Under the pieces are notes generated by a model that worked only from the letters and a program-made list of their open reading frames with translations, was not told where the DNA came from and did no database searches. This document shows, piece after piece, positions 26,131-35,762 of a stretch of 64,000 bases of DNA. Both the position numbers and the translations under genes were made by a program. This DNA comes from Microbotryomycetes sp. JL201 (lineage: Eukaryota; Basidiomycota; Microbotryomycetes): positions 62,001 through 126,000 of the forward strand of contig JAQYUZ010000007.1 in NCBI GenBank assembly GCA_033819885.1. The letters are read 5' to 3'. Position 1 is the stretch's first letter. Every line of letters starts with the position of its first letter.

Positions 26131-29100
26131 TCCGGCTAGTGGAGCAAAGCAGAGAGTCACGTGATTGTCAAGAACGTTCCTTCCAATCCCATGAATAGAT
26201 GGACAAACATGATAACTGTTGGGTTGAGAGGCTACATGAGATATTTGACCCGCAAGTTGATAATCATGAAGCAGATGTTCCAATGTGGCAATCATTTTGC
26301 TGTTTCTACAGGCTTATAGAATGTCCATAGATTGTCTAAAGACAGATTAGCTGCAACAAATCCGTTCTTCGGTTATTTTGCTTGGGTACCCTGCATTGCA
26401 GTGCCAAATATTCATGCCAATGAGTAAGATACCAGTTCAGAATGCCTTCTGGCCAGTCAAAGTGAAGACCCAATAATGCAAATGGGGGGTGCCTAGTAGT
26501 CATATTGAGAAGACAACAGCACGCAAAACGGAAATTGTTCTGCAACTGTCTAACAACTTGAAAAGTCTGGAACATTCCAAAGGATTCTCCTCACATGCCT
26601 GAAGGTACTTTGAAATTAGTCATCTGCTTGTAGACTATCTAGATGTCCTTTTCCATTGCAGCACCTGATAAAGGCAATATATTGGTTTGAAAGCTTGCTG
26701 CCAGAGTAAGCATATTGCAGAGTATGTTGGGCACAATCAAACAACTAACACTTTCACCACCCACAATTCAATTTGCTGTGCATCAAAGAGAGAGACCAGA
26801 TGATATAGTATGACTAGGGCAATCTATGTGTGCATGGAAGAGGGGTTTGCATAGTGGATATGGATATTGGCCATCAAATGAAGTTGAAGGTGCCTTTACT
26901 CTCAACTCTGTCTCACTTGTGTTCTAGCAGAAGAGAGACAGAGCAGTAGATGCTGAATCTTACACTCCCTCTCATTAAATGATGACCCAAATGCATGTGG
27001 GCTGCACTCTCTGCATACTGTTGATAACCCTGAGGCCCCCTGCTGCAATTGCCAGAAAGGTGTGGGGGAGCAAGCAGCAGGATTATTAGGCTCTCATCAA
27101 ATGTGGAGCTGTCAGAAAATCTAATACACATTCAGAAATCCTTTGACCATGACCAGTGCTGTGGCTTGTATAGCACTAGATAGTACAGTGTTGAGCAATC
27201 TGGCTTCCAGCTTGAATTTGTGCCTTTTTGGCCAATTGGCGTATTTAGTTAAAGCTCAGAGCCAAAATTGTAACACACCGTGAGGCCAAGGCAAGATGTA
27301 CTGTTGCTGTGCACTAGATCATTGAGAGAGTAGTAGGAACATGGAAGATTGCAAGAAGCAAGTTGTGACTTGCCCTGCAGACACCAGTATTTGAACAGCA
27401 GTCTGGGCGTGAACTCCAACTCTCTGGGGTGTGGGCTTGCTGTCTCTCTCTCTCCTTATAAACTAATAACACACTTGCAAGAAAACAAAAATTAAAGTGA
27501 ATCTAAAAGACTGCAGAAACAATCAAGACCAGGAGCAACCACAACTTGAGCCTTGACAGTTGGAAGAAAAGGGAAGCGGCAGAAAAGACGGGGTACAAGT
27601 AGTTGGAGAGTACTTTGAGTGGCGGAGTTGGAGAGAGGTATATTGTTTTTGGTGTTTTCTTGATTTTGTGTGGTTTTACGTGGTGGTCCTTTGTGGTGAA
27701 GAAGAAGAAGAACCGTCATGCGCCATAGCCCTTCTTATACCCGTGCTCGCGTCACCGTTTACCCAACCACATGCTTGCCAAGCCAATCCTTCCGCCTTGT
27801 CTATTGTTTGAGTGTGCCGCCATTGTCCTCAGACCAAACAAAAGGCCAAATGTCTCACGCTCAGGCCCCCTCGTTGACAACCTCACTAAGCTCTCTCCTG
27901 CCATGCACAACACTTTGTGACACCCAATCATGTTGCACTTGAGTTGTCACGCCGCGTAAGACAAGCTTGAGGACAAGGGTTGCAAGTCACCACCACAGCA
28001 GACTCTGTATGTGCAAAGTGCCAATTTTGATGCACTTAGCTCTTGCACTTCTACCAAGTACACAAACTGCCAAAAAGGCTGAAAACCAAGCTGGAAGCTG
28101 TCACTGTAAGAAAAAAGGCATTTATCCTTGTCAGGCTGGGTTTGGACAGATTGCAACAGAAAATTTGTTGATGGGCTAAAGCACAGAGAATGGCCAAGGA
28201 GTGAGCATGGCAAACAACAACTGGGATGTGCAAGAGTACAGTGAATGAACACCACGCAATGCTGCTACACAAGTTAGATGGATGATCAACCTTGTTGCAA
28301 CGCTAGCCGCACTAACCTGCTACACAAGTAAAATTAGACAATCAACAGAGGAAATGCCTCTGTTGGAACTTGCGTAGCCTAGGGTCCAATGCCTCCTGTC
28401 CTGTTGATGCCTGCTCATGCCGTGCCTTCTTATTGAGTGAAAGAAAACTCAAACGTGAGAGAACATACAAGGTCCTAAGAAAAGATAGGAGGCTGGAATA
28501 GAGACACTAGAAGACAAGTCCAAGAGGTGTATGCCCATATACATGACAGCCCAGCCTGCTTGAGCCTGTACAGCAATTGACAAAGCCGCAATGCCTTGTC
28601 ATTCGACCTGTTGACGTCTTTGCGCACTCACATATACAGCTCCCCAGAGATAATGCCATGCAGAAACACTTTGTGAATGTCTGCCTGGAAATGTGCCAGC
28701 CGTTGGCAGCAGCAACGGCATTGAGTGTCACAAACGCATCTGGACCAGAATTATTGTTCTTGCTACTTTAGAATCTGCGCTCAGGCCCTGCCTTGAATGG
28801 CTTGCTTTTGTTACGCGGTATATCTCTTCTCTTGTTGCTTTTCTAGGGTCCAGGCCTCCGACCTTAGCCGGACTAGCCAGGTTGTTTTCTTACCACAGTT
28901 TCTTACCACAACATAGCTGTTCTCTCCAACGCGTCCTTGTTGCTTGGCGCTCACATAGAGACTTGTCCACTTGCTACATGTGTTGGGTTGCTATGGATCA
29001 GGTGTCTGCAGGTGTCTGGCACTGTTGGCTTCTAGGTTTGGTGGACAAGTCTCTGTTTTGGTGTTTGGTCTTTGGGAATGCTGTGCTGGGGTTGGAGCTC

Positions 29101-29312
29101 AGGAGCCAGGTTGCACAGCATTCAGGTATTTCAGCACAGCTTTGGGTCTTTGGGGCTGTGCACAGCTTTGGTTGTTAGAGTCTGTCTAGCCTCTTCTGCT
29201 CTTCTCTCTCTTGGAATCACCTTCCCTCCTTCAAGCATGCAGCATCTCAAGCAACTCTGTGACTGCTTGTAGCACTGCAACTGTCTTCTCTTCTCCACGT
29301 CCAACAACATGG
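26131..29312. other. Gene-poor, AT-richer interval with decayed repeats
   Basis: This ~3.2 kb stretch holds no open reading frame I can link to a host protein family. By eye its base use differs from the flanks: more A/T, many short homopolymers, and TGT/CACA-type words instead of the CG-rich words of the genes. It contains fragments resembling Ty1/copia-like coding sequence (see next entries), a GAA repeat at about 27702-27716, and an inverted pair of related segments near 27200-27290 and 28010-28110. I see no convincing RNA gene. It is best read as a graveyard of old insertions between the Pcp1 promoter and the LTR/tRNA block. Confidence 0.6.
28500..28750 (-). mobile_element. Fossil of a Ty1/copia-like reverse transcriptase segment
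   Basis: Read on the minus strand, this segment shows residues typical of the copia-family reverse transcriptase: an Ala-rich AANGWHI helix, a FLHG-like block and a downstream LLYRLKQAG-like block. The order and spacing are as in that domain. The copy is clearly broken, with several interruptions over ~250 bp, and no complete gag-pol surrounds it. It looks old. Its extent beyond these limits could not be traced, although the surrounding 26.3-29.3 kb may belong to the same or related relics. Confidence 0.5.
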
Positions 29313-29872
29313 TGTCACGGTAAACAAACTGAATATCCTCATTGAGCTGCATTTGGACGGTTTGGCACGCGTATCTGGATCAGTTGAGTGAAGATCAATT
29401 CTTTCAGATCAAAGTTCGGACAGTCAGCAACCGCCCCACATGCCAGTTCCCCTCGCCTTCAGGGCCGATCAGGCACGGACACTGCGGATCGGAGCATGTT
29501 TGGCCAAGTTTACAACGTCTTCAACGGCAATTAGACTAGTTGCAGAGGATTAGACTACAGCCACATAGGTATCAAGGTACATCGTCCATGTTGACCGTTG
29601 CCCCACCTTGCCAGTAGACCTATAAATTCAGTAGTTGTCCAAGCTCTCTTGCTCTCTTCTTCTTCTTCTTCAGATCTGATATTCTAAGTCTCGTCTACAC
29701 CATCTTCATCTACTTTGGTGGATCTTCAAGTTGCAAGAACTTACTAGGTCAGAGACGCCATTTCCTCCCAAAGGGAACAGGTCAGGAATCACGTGACGAC
29801 GTCCTCGCACGTGACCGGTCTTCTCGGACTTCTCTCAGAGGTCAGCCCCTATCAGGGTTTAGAACCGTGACA
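29313..29872 (+). mobile_element. LTR of a retrotransposon (560 bp), solo or 5' remnant
   Basis: The segment begins TGTCACGG and ends CCGTGACA, an 8-bp perfect terminal inverted repeat with the TG...CA ends typical of LTRs. Inside are a TATAAAT box at 29621 and a pyrimidine-rich (CTT repeat) tract just after it, as expected of a promoter and transcript start in plus orientation. Directly after the end, GTGGTTACAAGCTC at 29873-29886 is placed like a primer-binding site of the copia type. No second copy of the LTR lies in the window and I see no clear target-site duplication. This points to a truncated 5' end rather than a clean solo LTR. The tRNA-Phe gene begins 159 bp downstream. Confidence 0.7.
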
Positions 29873-30031
29873 GTGGTTACAAGCTCATGAACCCAAGAGC
29901 GGAGGCAGAAACGGGATCAAAAATGCAGTTACGCAGGAAGGAACATGCAAGGCACAGTCCAACACTGTTGCGGATCGCAACATTTCTCAGTTTTTGGAAT
30001 TATATTTTTATTTGCCCTGGCGGAATGTACA

Positions 30032-30119
30032 GCTTCTATAGCTCAGTTGGGAGAGCGTACGACTGAAGTTTCGGTCCCTGAATATCGTAAGGTCCCTGGT
30101 TCGAACCCGGGTGGAAGCA
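30032..30119 (+). tRNA. tRNA-Phe: tRNA-Phe (GAA) with a 15-nt intron
   Basis: The acceptor stem GCTTCTA pairs with TGGAAGC (one G-T pair) followed by discriminator A. The D arm is GCTC...GAGC around AGTTGGGA (A box). The anticodon stem TACGA pairs with TCGTA, with loop CTGAAG plus A and anticodon GAA at 30065-30067. A 15-nt intron (30069-30083) sits at the canonical position between nucleotides 37 and 38. The variable loop is AGGTC, and the T arm is CCTGG-TTCGAAC-CCGGG, carrying a perfect B box. A T7 run at 30121-30127 is a pol III terminator. The mature length is the usual 73 nt, so the gene looks functional. Confidence 0.93.
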
Positions 30120-30529
30120 ATTTTTTTGGTTCGAGTAATTCCTTTTTTGGGCCGTCAACACCCGAGCTTTGATGAGCTAGGTTCCTCACAACCTCCGCGT
30201 CTGAAGTCAGACTGGTGAGATTCACCCGCGCGCCTAGCAAGAACCCCCAAAGCTCGAGCTTTCCCTCATTCCTCATGAGTTACGCTGGGCTGCGAGGGCG
30301 ATCCGTGTTCGAACAACGGCAACGGCCTGCTAACAGGGCACACAAGCGAATCCGTAGCTACCGTATTCACAGACCTTTGTCATCTGCAGAAAGGGTGCTC
30401 CCAGTCCAAAAGCAACATCTTCTCTCGCTCCATGCCATTCCATCAGACGTTTCTACAACATTCAATCCTGGAGCTCATTGTTTCTGCACAACTGCACCAA
30501 AAGGTTAACCTACACGTGCAAGTCCTAGT
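30120..30529. other. Intergenic spacer after tRNA-Phe
   Basis: Between the pol III terminator and the stop of the prefoldin 2 gene. Apart from the T7 run I see no gene, structured RNA or repeat here. Confidence 0.5.
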
Positions 30530-31229
30530 CTATGAGCTCGACGAACTGTTGTTTTCGCGTTGCCACTCAGCGAACGCAGATTCCTGAAAGAATGTCAGTG
30601 CTTTTGAAACTTGAACGCATTGCGCATGCTTATGATATCACTGCCCCCACCTTCTTCTTGTACTCCCCAAACAACGTCTCAATTACCCCTTGAAGCTGCC
30701 CTCGAGGCAAGACTGACATCAGCTCCTGAACATGTTGTGCAGCCGAAATGGACGAACCTGGTGAGATTGAGTCTGCAAGCTAGGTAGCACTTCTTGCGCA
30801 GTTCGCTCGACTAGCACTCCGCCGATGAGCCGAAAGCATTTGCGCGCGGGGTCTTTCGCAGTTGCCTCTTTGAGGGTAGCAATGACTAGACTAGATCGAC
30901 GAGCGAGAAATATGAATCGCCCTGTAAGGTGGAAGCGTGCACAGAGCTATCAGTCTGGACTTACAGATGCTCTTCAGCCTCGCGCTCAAGCTCGCCTATC
31001 TTCTGCAGTCCCATACGATTGAGTCAGCTGCACAAGAGGGCTGTGCACAGTTGACGAGCATTCACCGTGGCGATTGCTTGCAGCTCGGCCGTTCGTGCTC
31101 GAAAGACGCCCGCCGCTTCTGCGCGATGTCGTCCGGTCTCAGTCAACGGTGGAATCTTACAAGCGATATTCGCCGTCACGACTAGCCTTGCTCCGACAGA
31201 ACGCGGCTGGTCTTTGCCGTCGAAGTCAT
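30530..31229 (-). CDS. GIM4: Prefoldin subunit 2 (Gim4)
   Basis: A beta-type subunit of the prefoldin hexamer that hands unfolded actin and tubulin to CCT. Exons on the minus strand give VFRARTAELQAIAT, then KIGELEREAEEHL, then LVIATLKEATAKDPARKCFR...LIGGVLVERTAQEVLPSLQ. Next come ELMSVLPRGQLQGVIETLFG...EYKKK and ESAFAEWQRENNSSSSS. The KCFRLIGGVLVERT block at the beta-hairpin is diagnostic for PFD2, flanked by the two coiled-coil helices. At least four short introns break it up. The start is the least certain part: MTSTAKTSRVLSEQ at 31229 is the best Met, but the first intron is not resolved. It lies divergent to NDUFS8 (~90 bp between starts). Confidence 0.82.
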
Positions 31230-31316
31230 CGCATCAATGGCGGGGGCTGAGTGGAACTACGCTCACTGGGCAAAACCCCGCCCCCTCCTCCCTTCCTCAT
31301 CTTGCACCCGCGCCAC

Positions 31317-32666
31317 ATGTCGCGTCTTGTTGCGTCGACCCGCGTCGCCTACAAGGGCGCTGCGCATCTCTCTGTCCGGCCGATGCTGCTCGGCACCGCG
31401 CGGCCGCTGTCGTGGTCGCCGGCCGCGCTGTACGCCACCCCGCAAACAGGGCCACAGACGCCAGCTCGCGGACACGCTGCTGCTAATGATCATGAAGCCG
31501 CTACCGCCATTGACTACTCGAGAGGGCCGAGTGCGCTAGACAAGGCATCGAGCTTGTTCTTCTTCACAGAGATCGTGCGCGGTAAGCGGATGGACTATGA
31601 CACAGTCAAAGTCATTGCGAAATGTATCACTGACTTTCACAATCACCCACTTGCTGCCTCGTCTGCTCCTGCCCCGGCTCTGTGCTGCGTCGTTATGCGC
31701 GCGCGCCGGTTGGCCGACTGCTCACCGACGCAATTTGTCGCGCACGTCTCCGCCAGGCATGACTGTTGTGCTTGAGCAAGTAAGTACCGTTCCGTTGCCA
31801 CCATCGTCAGCCGCTGATTGATTCCTCGCCAGTTCTTTCGGTGCGCTCGGTTCGAAGCGCCACTCTAGTTCCGACTGACTACCGATCTCTCGATCGCAGA
31901 CCCCCTTATACGATTATGTATCCGTTTGGTGAGTCGGACGGCTGCAGCAAAGGTTTTCACAGATTGATCAGACCTCGCTCGCTTGTAGAGAAGGGACCAA
32001 TGAGCCCGCGATTCCGAGGCGAGCACGCGTTACGTCGTTATGCTTCTGGGGAGGAGCGCTGCATTGGTGGGTGGCTTCAAGTATTCTGGTTCAGCGAGCG
32101 CAGCTCAGATTATCTTGCGCCACATGTCTAGCTTGCAAGTTGTGCGAAGCGATTTGCCCAGCTCAAGCGATCACAATTGAGAGCGAAACTCGCGAGGACG
32201 GCGCAAGGAGGACAACGCGTTACGACATCGATATGACCAAGTGCATTTACTGCGGAGTGAGTAGCGCTTTTACAGGGCATCGGAATTAGGCGAAAAACTC
32301 ATGCCGGCTGGACACAGTTTTGCCAAGAAGCTTGCCCTGTCGACGCCATCGTGGAGAGTAAGCAATCGTCTACCTCCGCGCATCAGATACAGCTGACAAT
32401 GATTCTACCTCAGCGCAAAACACAGAGTACACGACGGAAACTCGCGAAGAATTGCTCTACAATAAGGAGAAGCTGCTCGGTGAGCCGAACGCTGGTACTA
32501 CTCGGACGGCCGCTATTTACAGCTAACTCGCCAACGCAGCCAATGGTGACCGAATGGAGGCAGAGATTGCAGCCAACTTGCACGCCGATCACGGTAAGCT
32601 TCGCCACTGCTACCAGTCTGGCCGAAACATTAATGGATTCTCTCACATGCCTCAGTGTATCGATAA
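31317..32666 (+). CDS. NDUFS8: NADH dehydrogenase (complex I) 23-kDa Fe-S subunit, NDUFS8/Nuo-21.3c
   Basis: The TYKY subunit of mitochondrial complex I, carrying clusters N6a and N6b in the matrix arm. The N-terminus [20 protein letters not shown] is a mitochondrial presequence. Downstream exons give [21 protein letters not shown] and [20 protein letters not shown]. After an intron comes the first 4Fe-4S ligand set [25 protein letters not shown] continues after an intron into [14 protein letters not shown], the second set. The protein ends [13 protein letters not shown], the last four codons being split by an intron. Presence of complex I excludes Saccharomyces-like yeasts. Ends 60 bp from the convergent nucleoporin gene. 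Confidence 0.92.
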
Positions 32667-32725
32667 TTCTGTTCGTTGTCTTTCCCTTGTGTTACAACAT
32701 GCGGACCTTTGCAATATTTTGCCGT

Positions 32726-34183
32726 CTACGATATAGCTACGCCTGCGAATGACCGCCGCAGTTCGCTGCGGTCGACTTGTCTGAAGGGGTCTTGGACGCT
32801 TGAAGTTTTTGCGCGCCAAATGGTCCTGTACTCGTCCTTGACCTGTTTCAACTGAAGGTCCAGAGCGGCTACGGCAGACGCCAACGCCATGAACGACGCA
32901 TGCTGTGCGCGCAGCGTCGACACCAGGGCTGAGAATCCAGTGTTAGAAATGAGGGCAGCGCGTGTGCAGTCGTCTGTCACCCACCGAGCGGCGATTTCTC
33001 GCCGCGTCCTGCAGACGAGATTTGATGTTGGACAATCTGGCAAGAAACAACTTGTCAACTCGCCTTCCCCCGGCGACGAAAAAGTTGACTCACGTCAAGA
33101 GCGCTTCCATAACGCTCTAGTTTTTCACGAAACTCGAATGCTTTGCTTGAGAAGTACCTTGAAATCAGGTCATCAGCCTCAGCCAATTCGACTTTCTGAG
33201 AACGGAACAGACTTGTTTGGGTACCCTGCCAGCGACGTTGCTGCTTGACCTTTCGCTTGAGGATTCTTACATGCTTCTATAATCGTATTAACGTTGGACA
33301 GAACCTCAAGATCATTATCCAGCCTTGTTCGAAGGTCGGCGGTCGCTTTCAGATCTTGAGACAAAAGTGACACGATTGCCGTCGCTTCCTGCAGAGGGCG
33401 AAGACATTGAACGGCATCAGAAGAGCCTGATTGCGACGAAACATGCCCCCTGCGTACAACTGAAGTTTGTTCTGCGTTGATCGTAATCCTTTGAATGCTT
33501 TCACCAAGTGCTAGAGGCCTGAGGTCATCGGCCATCTGCATTTGAGCTCGCACAGCGTTGCTGTCAACGTTCAGAATAAGCTGTGGTCTGGTTTCATGAT
33601 CAATCGACGCTTACTCGATGCCTTCGACTGCAAGCCGTGCCGCGTCCGACAAGTCGTTAAATTTTGAACTTGCCGTCAAAAGCGAAGAGGAAGACTGCAA
33701 AGGCAAGGATGCAGTTTGAGTGCCACTGCATAGGAGCGAATTAGAGCTCGACATGATACGGGAACTGTCATTGTATTAAGCTTACGAAGGCTGCTGCTGC
33801 TGCGGAACGCTGAACAAGCTTGTACCGGACTGCCCGGCTGGTGTTTGAGCCGATGCCCCAAACAACGATGTTGTCGATGATGGCGCGGCGTTTTGCTGTG
33901 CCGGCGCAGCTCCGAAGCTGAAGGTCGGCTTGCTAGCCGACGACGCGCCGAACAAGCCCGAGCTGGAAGCTCCAGGTTGCGCCAGTGGCTGCGTTCCGAA
34001 AAGAGAAGGAGTCGTCGAGGGCGCTGTCGATGTCGGAGCGCCAAACAGCGACGAGGTGCTCTGGGCAGGTTGAGAGGTAGACGGCGCGCCAAACGAGAAG
34101 CTCCTGCAAGAGCGTTGGGGTGCGAAATGAGCTTTCAAGTTTTGATGCATTAATGCGCGAGTTTCAACAGCTTCAACTGACAT
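32726..34183 (-). CDS. NUP49: FG nucleoporin, Nup49/NUP58 type
   Basis: A central-channel nucleoporin. The N-terminal region (34100-33780) is an FG domain with repeated SLFGA, FSFGA and GLFG motifs separated by Ser/Thr/Pro/Gln spacers. The C-terminal part is coiled coil. KFNDLSDAARLAVEGIE joins to RAQMQMADDLRPLALGESIQ, then LRTRLDNDLEVLSNVNTIIE, then ISRYFSSKAFEFREKLERYG (the ..YF...F..RL..Y block of Nup58). FSALVSTLRAQHASFMALAS and VAALDLQLKQVKDEYRTIW follow. It would pair with Nup57/Nup54 and Nsp1/Nup62. Start is MSVEAVETRA at 34183, tentative because an intron may precede SFSFGAPS. Stop at 32726. Confidence 0.8.
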
Positions 34184-34384
34184 CGTGGCGTCGTGACAAG
34201 AGGGCAAGGGAATGGCTCAACCTCCAACCTTCGCTCGGTGTGTGGTTCCGCACACGGTACTCTCGCACCGGCACAAGCACATTCAAGAAGCAGCTGGGCT
34301 GCATTGGACCCGACTGCTTAAGCTTTGACCTCACTGGGCCTCGACGCTCTTGCACGACGCTCCTGCCTGCTTGTCGCTACGAAG

Positions 34385-35545
34385 ATGGTGCGCGGCCCGG
34401 CCTGGTCAGAGGCGCCAGCGCCTTACCGGAAGTCACAGATTCAACTGATGGAATGCTTGACCTTCAACCCAGTCTGTCACGTTGCACACGTCTCACGGAG
34501 AGATCAAGGCGAGTTGTGCTTTGGCATTCGGCGATTTTGGCAGGGCCTGATGTCCGTCTGTACGAAGATTGAAGTTTTCTGTGAAACTGTACCGAAAACG
34601 GCCGAGGTGCGTTCCTGGTTTCAGAAGCGGCGAGCCGCAAGTGACTGGTCCTGGCAGAACTTTCTGGCCCTCTGTGCATCTGGACAATACGATGGCTGCT
34701 TGTTTCATCGGTGAGCAGCAGATTGCCCCCCCTTCCACCTCGCTTCATCCGAATAGCAGCTCTCGCTCTGACGAGTTGGACGAATACCGCAGGAATATCA
34801 AAGGGTTCATGGTGCAGACTGGCGATCCGACCGGTACCGGCAAGGGTGGACAGTCAATCTACGGCAAGCCATTCGCTGACGAGATCCGAAGCACCCTCAA
34901 AGTCAGCCAGTGGCGAAACGCAAGATCGCCATGTTGCTGACCGGAGTCTGTCGCAATCTAGTTCAATGCGCGAGGCATAGTAGCCATGGCAAACTCGGGT
35001 CCGGACACGAACAAGTAATGTTAAATTGACAGGGCTCACGTTGCTTTTGCTTAACGCTCACGCCTTGCAGGTCACAGTTTTTCATTACCTGTGAGGCAGC
35101 CATTCATATTCTGATCACCACGCGACATTCTGACCTTAGCCTTGTGACGTCGCAGACGCAAAACAACCACATCTTGATACGAAATACAGTATCTTCGGTC
35201 GGTAAGCTGTCAAGGTTCCGTGGGGATAGCAAATCTGCTCAACGACAACCATGGCCAAACAGGGTGATTGATGGTTTGGATACGGCGCTTGATGCGATTG
35301 TTCGTGAAACGATTTCCTTTCTGGAGAACAGGCCTGACCAGTAAATGCAGGAGAAAGTGCCGGTGAACGAAAAGATGCGGCCGTTGCAGCCCATTAGACT
35401 CGAGAAGGTACGTCATACGCGTCATTGCGTGTCGCGTGCAGGTCGAGGCGCTGACGCTTCACATCTCCCTCGAAACCACAACGAAAACTGAATGAAAATG
35501 AAGGTGGAAATTCACGCAAATCCGATCGCAGACAAGACAGACTGA
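34385..35545 (+). CDS. Cyclophilin-type peptidyl-prolyl isomerase, PPIL3/Cyp10 type
   Basis: A single-domain spliceosome-associated cyclophilin. The first coding exon appears to contain only the ATG (34385-34387), followed by a GTGCGC donor. Exon 2 (34473-34508) gives [12 protein letters not shown]. Next is an intron with a GC donor (34509-34567, AAG|GCGAGT), then [13 protein letters not shown]. Later exons give [78 protein letters not shown] and VIDGLDT. The last exon ends [13 protein letters not shown]. The isomerase core ([28 protein letters not shown]) is intact. Length and the short N-terminus match PPIL3 rather than larger cyclophilins. Confidence 0.88.
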
Positions 35546-35762
35546 AGATTGAAAAACGTTCATAGACTGAGTGTTCCTGTTGGTTCTTGTTGTATATCAT
35601 GTCAAAACCGGCGCTCGCGTTATTGGTCTCAATGCGACGCACCCCCCACCGCCCAAAGATGAGCTCGCCGAACGGAGCAGAGCTCGTCTTGGCGTCATTT
35701 GATACTGCCAGCCTGCGCCCTGCCATAGTGCGTCGCTAGCGTCCGCTCATCGGCTGTCGGCA

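Noticed and set aside
28693-29178. A 161-codon plus-strand frame in the AT-rich island
   Set aside because: It is Cys/Trp/Leu-rich with no homology and lies in decayed repeat DNA.
26131-29312. A centromere or long non-coding RNA
   Set aside because: Base composition alone cannot support either. Relics of mobile elements explain what can be read.
29313-29872. Clean solo LTR with target-site duplication
   Set aside because: The bases flanking the two ends do not match, and a primer-binding-like sequence follows the right end, so a truncated 5' remnant fits better.
35394-35726. A 110-codon minus-strand frame upstream of the SWIB gene
   Set aside because: It overlaps the last exons of the PPIL3 gene and resembles no family.
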